A DNA stretch of 11,607 nucleotides from an uncultured Eubacteriales bacterium (GTDB lineage Bacteria > Bacillota > Clostridia > Lachnospirales > Lachnospiraceae): positions 1 to 11,607 of the forward strand of contig URND01000097.1 of assembly GCA_900549105.1 (NCBI GenBank), read 5' to 3'. The notes below the pieces were generated by a model. That model searched no databases, was not told the origin of the DNA, and saw only the letters and a list, made by a program, of their open reading frames with translations. The position numbers were made by a program, and so were the translations under genes. Numbering within the stretch: the first letter of the stretch is position 1; every line of letters starts with the position of its first letter. Below, piece by piece: positions 7,278 to 11,607 of this stretch.

Positions 7278-7306
7278 ATTATAAGTACCAAGAAAAGCGC
7301 AAAAAA
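7278..7306 (-). promoter_or_regulatory. Candidate sigma-70 promoter for the radical SAM gene
   Basis: A perfect -10 hexamer TATAAT lies on the minus strand at 7283-7278. A weak T-rich -35 (TTTTTT/TTTTTG) sits 16-17 nt upstream, inside the T tract of the preceding terminator. Transcription would begin near 7271 and give a leader of roughly 105 nt before the TTG at 7164. That leader can form several short stems. The -10 is convincing; the -35 is not. Confidence 0.4.
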
Positions 7307-7330
7307 AAGCAGGCTGACGAATCAGCCTAC
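7301..7330 (-). terminator. Strong rho-independent terminator with UUCG tetraloop, end of replicon operon
   Basis: On the minus strand GTAGGCTGA (7330-7322) pairs with TCAGCCTGC (7317-7309), nine pairs including one G-U, closed by TTCG (7321-7318). A run of eight T (7308-7301) follows. It lies 24 nt after the stop of the zinc-protein gene and marks the end of the long unit that starts near 11350. Confidence 0.92.
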
Positions 7331-7354
7331 CACAGTGATACTCATTATTCACTA

Positions 7355-7651
7355 TTACTTTAACATTTCTTCCATATCCGCTAAATCGGGAAGAATCAAC
7401 TGGCATTCGCAATCACCATAAATTGCTTCTCCACATACCGGACATTCCTCTATATCACAGCCCAAATGGTGAAAACTCCCAAATGGCGCAAAACAATCTG
7501 GGCAGATATCATCTTCGCCAAATACATCCTCAAACCTTTTCTCTGCACCAAAAATGATACGCGGGTAACTCTTTCCATTACAATTGCATATCCCTATTTT
7601 ACAACCCACATGTTCCAGCATTTCTCCGCCACAAATTTTACAAATAGCCAT
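7355..7651 (-). CDS. Small Cys-rich zinc-ribbon protein
   Basis: 98-aa protein with paired cysteines along its length: C4/C7 (CKIC), C17, C22/C24, C50/C53 (CPDC), C65, C70/C73 (CPVC) and C81/C83. The segment CPDC...HHLGCDIEECPVCG...CECQ (about 50-84) is a recurrent small zinc-binding module in Firmicutes mobile elements. The first half carries a second, looser cysteine set. It probably binds two or more zinc ions; no enzymatic domain is present and the role is unknown. The ATG at 7651 has AAGGAG at good distance. It is the last gene of the Rep-ParMR run, just before the strong terminator. The C-terminus (DLADMEEMLK) is acidic and helical. Confidence 0.75.
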   Translation of the reverse strand: MAICKICGGEMLEHVGCKIGICNCNGKSYPRIIFGAEKRFEDVFGEDDICPDCFAPFGSFHHLGCDIEECPVCGEAIYGDCECQLILPDLADMEEMLK

Positions 7652-7672
7652 AATTGTACTCTCCTTGACTTA

Positions 7673-7837
7673 TTAGGAAGGGGTTCCCATGTCTACTAAA
7701 AGCATGAAAATATGAAATACAAATAAAAACATACAGCCTATCACTTTGACACTAAATGATACAACTTTTAATATTGCATACGCAATTCCAAGTAATAATT
7801 TTCCTATAAATTTTATCATAGCACATAATATGGTCAT
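7673..7837 (-). CDS. 54-aa hydrophobic membrane peptide
   Basis: Short gene between parR and the zinc protein encoding 54 mostly hydrophobic residues. Spans at about 10-30 and 33-49 suggest one or two membrane passes. It begins MTILCAMIKF, has scattered lysines, and ends LLVDMGTPS. The ATG at 7837 lies 2 nt after the stop of parR, and AAGGAG upstream sits in the last codons of parR. It ends about 20 nt before the next gene. Position and ribosome site support it; a family is not recognised. Small hydrophobic products in such operons can be toxins, holin-like or membrane anchors, but nothing here decides. Confidence 0.6.
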   Translation of the reverse strand: MTILCAMIKFIGKLLLGIAYAILKVVSFSVKVIGCMFLFVFHIFMLLVDMGTPS

Positions 7838-7839
7838 AT

Positions 7840-8283
7840 TCAATCTTCTCCTTCGTCTTCAAATCCAGTGAATGAACTATAGAAATTAAGCAGATTAAAA
7901 TCCTTTTCTGTCGCCTGGTTCGCCGTCTCCGCTGATCGTTCACTCTCACTTTGGGGTTCCTGTTCCTCTTTTGCTTTCGTGTCACTTCCAGTAACTGCAG
8001 GAATAGTAGTCGTCTGCACTGATCTCAGTACGTCTTCCAATGCACGTTTTGTCAGTTCACGGAAGTATTCCTCTTGCTCTCTTATGTTTGAGAGGATACT
8101 TTCCAATTTCTCATATTCAGCCTTCTGCTTCAGATACTCTGAATAATAGATTACCGCCTCGGCAATATAGTCATTTTGAGAAGTAAACAGCTCCCGGTTG
8201 TACTCTTCCAGACAGGTAAGTGCCTGGAAATGTACCGGGTTATTTTTATAAAGCCGAAGCGTTGTAACATATTTATCGTCCAT
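7840..8283 (-). CDS. parR: ParR-like DNA-binding adaptor of a type II partition system
   Basis: Predicted centromere-binding partner of the actin-like ParM encoded just upstream. The 147-aa product starts with a ribbon-helix-helix-like region: a strand KYVTTLRLYKNN (about 4-15), then helices over about 17-30 and 36-60. ParR proteins dimerise through this fold and bind repeated parC sites. A charged coiled region (about 52-90) follows, then a low-complexity linker rich in Glu, Ser and Thr (about 95-125). A C-terminal segment FNLLNFYSSFTGFEDEGED ends the protein; ParR C-termini typically contact ParM filament ends. The ATG at 8283 lies 11 nt after the parM stop with AAGGAGG overlapping the gap. 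The call rests on the fold-like N-terminus and the pairing with ParM. Confidence 0.75.
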   Translation of the reverse strand: MDDKYVTTLRLYKNNPVHFQALTCLEEYNRELFTSQNDYIAEAVIYYSEYLKQKAEYEKLESILSNIREQEEYFRELTKRALEDVLRSVQTTTIPAVTGSDTKAKEEQEPQSESERSAETANQATEKDFNLLNFYSSFTGFEDEGED

Positions 8284-8294
8284 TTATGGCCTCC

Positions 8295-9221
8295 TTAACC
8301 GGCCATATTCTGCCTGGCCTTCCATATGCTCTTTAAAGTTTCTTCATATCCTCTTGCATTTGCATGTATATCCGGAATACAGATTACGTCCTTACCCTCG
8401 TTATCACCAAAATTCTGCATGATTGCGGCTCCTCCACCCATAAAGATTATTTTTTCCAAATGCAGATTGTATCCGTGCTTTTTTATCAAGCTATAGATGT
8501 ATTCCGTATATTGGTTCAATGCCTTTCGGATTACACGAAGATAGGCTTCGTCACCCGCATATGTACCTGTCCGCATTATCGTTTCAATGATATATGGTTT
8601 GGCTTTTTCCCCAAACTCAGCCATTAATGCCTCATTTACATTGGATATACACTTTATTGTACCATTATTATCTATAATAGGCTGTGCTCCACTGGGTCGC
8701 ATATTTTCTATTGGAACTCCATCAACGGTTCCTCCTCCTATATCTACCAGAAGGCAGGATTTTCCCTGTGTCTCTGCCAATATATCTGTGATTGCTGCAA
8801 ACCCCTGCATATATACGCTCACGCCTTCCAGAAAGACATTGAACCCTTCTCCCTGATAACGAAAAGATAACTCCCTTTCCCTGCCCAAGTATTTCCTGAA
8901 TGCTTTCATTTGCGATTCATACCACCTCGGTGGTAATCCTGTAGCCAGCCTGACCGCCGCCTGATTCTTTCCTCTGGCTTTCAATTCAGCGGCAAGTGAT
9001 GCCAATGTGAGAATGTAGTAATCATCGTCCACTGTTTTATCAACTTTTGTATCCACATCTTCCCTACTGCCACCGATTGAGTAATACTTACCTTTAAACT
9101 CCAAAATCTGATTTAGATTACTGGGCTTCACCTTATTCTGTGTTACTGTAGACAAAAATGCGGTATTCGCCGTTTTCATCTGTCTGTTACCATGGTCGAT
9201 TCCAAGTATTTCTCTATCCAT
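8295..9221 (-). CDS. parM: ParM/StbA-family actin-like ATPase (plasmid segregation)
   Basis: Actin-like ATPase that would polymerise into filaments to push or pull replicon copies apart, with ParR as adaptor. The 308-aa product shows the actin-superfamily motifs: phosphate-1 loop GIDHGNRQMKTA (about 7-18), phosphate-2 LLVDIGGGTVDG (157-168) and adenosine motif IIFMGGGAAIM (258-268). I chose the ATG at 9221: it has GGAGGAG 9 nt upstream and begins MDREILGIDHG, matching where ParM proteins begin. The frame stays open further to 9326, but that extension overlaps the upstream gene and has no ribosome site. There is no room for a parC site in the 22-bp gap upstream, unlike the classical R1 arrangement. 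Confidence 0.9.
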   Translation of the reverse strand: MDREILGIDHGNRQMKTANTAFLSTVTQNKVKPSNLNQILEFKGKYYSIGGSREDVDTKVDKTVDDDYYILTLASLAAELKARGKNQAAVRLATGLPPRWYESQMKAFRKYLGRERELSFRYQGEGFNVFLEGVSVYMQGFAAITDILAETQGKSCLLVDIGGGTVDGVPIENMRPSGAQPIIDNNGTIKCISNVNEALMAEFGEKAKPYIIETIMRTGTYAGDEAYLRVIRKALNQYTEYIYSLIKKHGYNLHLEKIIFMGGGAAIMQNFGDNEGKDVICIPDIHANARGYEETLKSIWKARQNMAG

Positions 9222-9243
9222 AATGACTGTCTCCTCCTTATGT

Positions 9244-9447
9244 TTAATATTCTCCAGAATGTTCCAAAAGTTCGACTTCTTCAACCGCTTCTCCGAAACC
9301 CTCATCATCTTCCCAATCTGGTTCATGTTGCTTTAATATAATAACAAGATTTCCCTTGTCATTATTCTCAAAACCCACATAGCAATCTTCTGATTCTTTT
9401 CCTAACTGTAATAACTCCATGATTTGGTCAATCTTATACATTTTCAT
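9244..9447 (-). CDS. 67-aa acidic protein of unknown function
   Basis: Small soluble acidic protein with a helical N-terminus (YKIDQIMELLQLGK), a likely beta-hairpin segment (CYVGFENN then GNLVIILKQ) and an acidic C-terminal half rich in Glu and Asp (about 43-67). The ATG at 9447 has a strong AGGAGG directly after the stop of the preceding gene, and parM starts 22 bp after it, so it belongs to the operon. I do not recognise a family. A small acidic protein beside parM could be a regulator or a DNA-mimic type factor; that is speculation. Confidence 0.65.
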   Translation of the reverse strand: MKMYKIDQIMELLQLGKESEDCYVGFENNDKGNLVIILKQHEPDWEDDEGFGEAVEEVELLEHSGEY

Positions 9448-9461
9448 CGTTTCTACCTCCT

Positions 9462-9887
9462 CTATATGTCATAACGCAGTTTAACGGCTTCCAGAAAATA
9501 TTTTGCATATGGGCAATCAAAGATTTCTTCAACAGCATAATCTGAACTGTCTTCCCCTATATGATATCCTTCTATTGAATCGTCCCGTTTTACTTCCTGC
9601 GAAAATCCAGTATAGAGGTTAATCGCCAGCCGTGTTACCTTCACAGAAGCAGATGTCTGCCACCCAGCGAATAAAACCAACGGATTCACCTGAAAAGTTC
9701 TTTGATCCACAATATTTGAAAAAGCTGCCCTTGTCTTGTCACAGATACCAAGAGTATATATCATAGCAATTTCTTCACTGTCCCTGCGTGAATTTGGAAG
9801 TTCCCGCACCTTTTCATAAAAGAAACGCTCATGTGCTTCATCGGCAAATACTATGTCCATTACCTCCAGCTTGTTAATATCAAACAT
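9462..9887 (-). CDS. DUF6075-like protein of unknown function
   Basis: 141-aa soluble protein. Recognisable blocks are DEAHERFFYEKV, EEIAMIYTLGICDKTR, INLYTGF preceded by GWQTSASVKVTRLA, and a C-terminal FDCPYAKYFLEAVKLRY. From memory these match a Firmicutes mobile-element family annotated DUF6075. No function is known to me and no catalytic motif stands out. I prefer the ATG at 9887: GGAGG lies 6 nt upstream, whereas the GTG at 9899 (part of the same GTGGAGG) would overlap its own ribosome site. It sits between the HTH gene and the small acidic gene in the Rep-ParMR operon. Confidence 0.75.
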   Translation of the reverse strand: MFDINKLEVMDIVFADEAHERFFYEKVRELPNSRRDSEEIAMIYTLGICDKTRAAFSNIVDQRTFQVNPLVLFAGWQTSASVKVTRLAINLYTGFSQEVKRDDSIEGYHIGEDSSDYAVEEIFDCPYAKYFLEAVKLRYDI

Positions 9888-9913
9888 ATTTTCCTCCACT
9901 TCTTATTTGGCAG

Positions 9914-10105
9914 TTATAATTCCTGCAGGATAGATTCAATATTCTCGTTAAATATCTTTTGCAAGACTAAAATGACTTTGTAGGACGGCTTTTGTTGCCC
10001 GTATTCAATTCTCTGATATGTGCGGAGACTGATATCCAGCTTGTCCGCCAATTCCCACTGTGTCAAATTCTTCTCTATGCGTAATTGTCTAACCCTAGTA
10101 ACTGC
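9914..10105 (-). pseudogene. Xre-type helix-turn-helix regulator with no canonical start codon
   Basis: The frame encodes a clean HTH_3 domain: TRVRQLRIEKNLTQWELADK, then LDISLRTYQRIEYGQQKPSY, then helices to SILQEL (61-63 residues). It should bind DNA as a dimer and may regulate the operon. The frame has in-frame TGA codons at 10108-10106 and 10111-10109 and no ATG, GTG or TTG before residue 14, which is already inside the domain. A near-consensus site AAAGGGGGTGAT precedes it; GTT at 10102-10100 lies 9 nt after GGGGG, where a start codon would be expected. The ATG at 10109 is out of frame, only 2 nt from GGGGG, and gives a 4-residue peptide. Either a start codon was lost (GTG or ATG to GTT), a 1-nt insertion occurred, or an unusual start is used. 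The domain itself shows no decay. Confidence 0.6.
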
Positions 10106-10121
10106 TCATCACCCCCTTTGC

Positions 10122-11207
10122 TCATGCATATTGAGGGGAGATGTCACCATTCATCACCACTTGATTCATAACGGAATTACTTAATGTGAATGTCGCATTA
10201 TATAAGGCGGTTAGCAACACTGCACGCATATTCCTGATTTTTGTTTTCGTCTCTGACAGGTTATTTAAAATAAACTGTATTCTAAACATATCTAATTTCC
10301 AAAACACCGATTTAACAATGGCTGTTGGTTTTTCTTCCTGGTTAATACGAATCGTATCCTTCGTTGAAGTCAGTACGTCAACTGCAATTCCCACAATTTC
10401 ATCCAGACGATCAATATCAAAGGGACGATCAATACATAACGCATCGTATCCAATCTTTTCTCTAAATGCCTGTAACGTTTTTTGATAGGACTGGACTGGA
10501 TTGGTATAATCTGTCGTTGAAATATCTGTGTTAATATCTGTATTTGTCTGCCTGTTACCAGATAGTGCTGTACCTTCTGAAAAGTGGCACCTGCTATTTT
10601 GCGGCGTGGCAGGTATCTCTTTTTTGGGTGATACCCTCTCTCTTTTTGGGGAGACAGCTCCCTCACCAATGACTGCCATCTCACTATTATTCACAGTAAA
10701 GCACTGTCCTTCAACGATTTCCTCTACAATGTCTTCCCCCCTGTCTCCCATAGAAGGGATAGGGGCATCATAACAGTGCGGATACGTTAATTCTTTCAAT
10801 TTCTCAACAATCAACTCAATATACAGTACATTATTTACAACAAGTCCATTCAAGTTTATTGTCCTGAATACTCTTTTTATTACGCCTAATTTCTCCAAAA
10901 AGATGATTGCATTAGTAGCTTCTTTTTTACTCAATCCAAACTGTTCCGCAATCTGTTGATAACTTCTCTGGAGTAAATCAGCTTTAAATTTTTTACGAAT
11001 TGCAATGATCTGTCCAGTGCTTTCGTCCCTCAATTCAGTAGGACGATACCAATAGACAATATCTGATAATATAACGATTGCAGCCAAATGCGGTTTTCCC
11101 GTCTCTTTAACAATCGTCTTATACCATGCTTGTGGTGTAATGTTGCCGGTAATACTGATTTCGGCACTTGCATCTACGATTCGATTTCCTGTCGTATACT
11201 CTCGCAT
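10122..11207 (-). CDS. Rep-like replication initiator, winged-helix protein with DUF6017-type C-terminus
   Basis: Predicted replication initiator of the element. The 361-aa product has an N-terminal region (about 1-140) with a winged-helix segment RSYQQIAEQFGLSKKEATNA and then FLEKLGVIKRVFRTI, as in RepA-N/DnaD-like proteins. A polar linker rich in Ser, Pro, Asn and Thr covers about 145-225. The C-terminal domain (about 230-350) contains IDRLDEIVGIAVD, TIRINQEEKPTAIVKS and KIRNMRAVLLTALYNA. That last block I recognise as typical of DUF6017, the C-terminal domain of clostridial plasmid/ICE Rep-like proteins. I prefer the ATG at 11207 with AGGTGA 5 nt upstream; GTG at 11216 and 11210 are in frame alternatives. 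It overlaps the end of the preceding small gene. Confidence 0.82.
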   Translation of the reverse strand: MREYTTGNRIVDASAEISITGNITPQAWYKTIVKETGKPHLAAIVILSDIVYWYRPTELRDESTGQIIAIRKKFKADLLQRSYQQIAEQFGLSKKEATNAIIFLEKLGVIKRVFRTINLNGLVVNNVLYIELIVEKLKELTYPHCYDAPIPSMGDRGEDIVEEIVEGQCFTVNNSEMAVIGEGAVSPKRERVSPKKEIPATPQNSRCHFSEGTALSGNRQTNTDINTDISTTDYTNPVQSYQKTLQAFREKIGYDALCIDRPFDIDRLDEIVGIAVDVLTSTKDTIRINQEEKPTAIVKSVFWKLDMFRIQFILNNLSETKTKIRNMRAVLLTALYNATFTLSNSVMNQVVMNGDISPQYA

Positions 11208-11212
11208 CACGC

Positions 11213-11350
11213 TCACCTGCCCTTCTTTTCAAGAGAAGTACAGATGGTGCGTAATCTTTCGTCTGATTTCTTTGCTGTCACAGCCAACGAAATACTTACG
11301 ACCATTGGCAACACTATCAAAAAAATAATCACAATAAATAGTATCTGCAT
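11213..11350 (-). CDS. 45-aa membrane peptide, first gene of the replicon operon
   Basis: Short gene encoding 45 residues: one hydrophobic span at about 2-24 (ILFIVIIFLIVLPMVVSISL) and a charged cytoplasmic tail (KKSDERLRTI... KKGR). The ATG at 11350 has TAGGAGG 9 nt upstream. Its stop lies 5 nt before the preferred start of the Rep gene and supplies part of that gene's ribosome site, so translation is probably coupled. No family recognised. As the first gene after the control region it could be a leader peptide that meters Rep translation, or a small membrane protein in its own right. Confidence 0.6.
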   Translation of the reverse strand: MQILFIVIIFLIVLPMVVSISLAVTAKKSDERLRTICTSLEKKGR

Positions 11351-11374
11351 ACCCTTTTCCTCCTAAAATGCATA

Positions 11375-11418
11375 AGAGGACTAAGGTCAGCTAACAAAGT
11401 TGCTTCACTTAGTCCTCT
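11375..11418. repeat. Perfect 11-bp inverted repeat upstream of the rep operon
   Basis: AGAGGACTAAG (11375-11385) and CTTAGTCCTCT (11408-11418) are exact inverse complements with a 22-nt spacer. Inside the spacer AGC(T)AAC and GTTGCT can also pair, giving a long interrupted hairpin. There is no T run directly after it on the minus strand. It lies 25 bp before the first start codon of the operon, a position suited to an operator, an origin element or a structured leader. Confidence 0.75.
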
Positions 11419-11434
11419 ATATTCATTTATTTTT

Positions 11435-11446
11435 AACAGCGCTGTT
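11435..11446. promoter_or_regulatory. 12-bp palindrome AACAGCGCTGTT, candidate operator
   Basis: Perfect palindrome in the AT-rich control region, about 85 bp upstream of the first gene of the operon. This size and symmetry suits a dimeric HTH repressor such as the Xre-type protein of the same operon; the link is inferred. A second short palindrome, CTTCG-GA-CGAAG, lies at 11467-11478. Confidence 0.4.
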
Positions 11447-11501
11447 CTCCCGAAAGAGAGTTTTTACTTCGGACGAAGCAAAAGAAAAGGATATTTGGAA
11501 T

Positions 11502-11510
11502 AGGACTAAG
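11502..11510. repeat. Third copy of the AGGACTAAG element
   Basis: AGGACTAAG at 11502-11510 repeats the core of both arms of the inverted repeat at 11375-11418, giving three copies within 136 bp. A -10-like TATACT (minus strand 11514-11509) overlaps this copy, but no -35 fits. Iterated sites of this type suit Rep or ParR binding. Confidence 0.55.
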
Positions 11511-11607
11511 TATAAGCAGGTCCCAAACCACCCGGTTGCGACCCCTAGCCTTAAAATATCCCACTCTTTGGAAAACGACACTGGATTTTTAATGAAAAAG
11601 CAGTTCG

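Larger units (their letters stand above)
11351..11607. other. AT-rich control region, no supported gene
   Basis: 257 bp between the first gene of the operon and the window edge. It holds the inverted repeat, the third repeat copy and two palindromes described separately, plus a GC-richer block near 11520-11549. On the minus strand one frame (11424-11606) stays open for 60 codons from the edge but contains no ATG. I see no convincing sigma-70 promoter. It is the best candidate for the replication origin, the parC site and the operon promoter. Confidence 0.45.

Noticed and set aside
7752..7985. 77-codon minus-strand frame overlapping the parR end and the 54-aa peptide
   Set aside because: Highly basic, low-complexity translation in a different frame of parR; the frames of parR and of the 54-aa peptide fit ribosome sites better.
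9222..9326. N-terminal extension of parM to 9326
   Set aside because: It overlaps the 67-aa gene, lacks a ribosome site and precedes the natural ParM start at MDREILGIDHG, which has a strong site.
10370..10684. 104-codon minus-strand frame inside the Rep gene
   Set aside because: It overlaps the Rep linker and C-terminal domain in another frame and gives a basic, low-complexity product.
11375..11418. Inverted repeat as an intrinsic terminator
   Set aside because: No T tract directly follows the stem on the minus strand, and on the plus strand the T run begins more than 10 nt later; no plus-strand gene needs it.

Overview
The window reads as part of a mobile or extrachromosomal element from a Gram-positive anaerobe of the Clostridia, probably Lachnospiraceae or close relatives. 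Reasons: moderately AT-rich DNA, very strong AGGAGG ribosome binding sites, some TTG starts, and families typical of clostridial plasmids and integrative elements (DUF6017-type Rep protein, ParM/ParR, a DUF6075-like protein, a small HHxGCD zinc protein). Every gene I support lies on the minus strand, so the window reads right to left. I saw no tRNA, rRNA, CRISPR array, transposase, integrase, relaxase or type IV secretion gene.

Region A (11607 down to about 7301) is the replicon-maintenance block. An AT-rich control region of about 250 bp (11351-11607) carries three copies of AGGACTAAG/CTTAGTCCT and a perfect 12-bp palindrome. It is followed by a tightly packed run of genes: a 45-aa membrane peptide, a Rep-like winged-helix protein, an Xre-type HTH protein whose start codon appears damaged or non-canonical, a DUF6075-like protein, a 67-aa acidic protein, an actin-like ParM, its RHH partner ParR, a 54-aa hydrophobic peptide and a Cys-rich zinc protein. 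It ends at a textbook terminator with a UUCG tetraloop (7301-7330). No gap between these genes is large enough for a second promoter or a parC site, so the upstream control region is the natural candidate for both.

Region B (7300 to 5761) holds a spore-photoproduct-lyase-like radical SAM gene with its own putative promoter and leader. Next come a short stretch with a doubtful micro-ORF, a small conserved-looking protein of unknown function, and a second intrinsic terminator (5761-5789).

Region C (5720 to 11) is a compact Tad/Flp-type pilus locus: a Flp-like prepilin, a CpaA/TadV prepilin peptidase, a 36-aa membrane peptide, a CpaB/RcpC SAF protein, a TadZ-like ATPase, the TadA/CpaF motor ATPase and the TadB and TadC platform proteins. 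The genes overlap or abut almost throughout. The locus probably continues past the left edge with TadE/G-type minor pilins.

Together, the right side would replicate and segregate the element and the left side would build a cell-surface pilus. The notable point is a Tad pilus physically linked to a Rep-ParMR maintenance module. Whether the pilus serves transfer, adhesion or something else cannot be read from this window.
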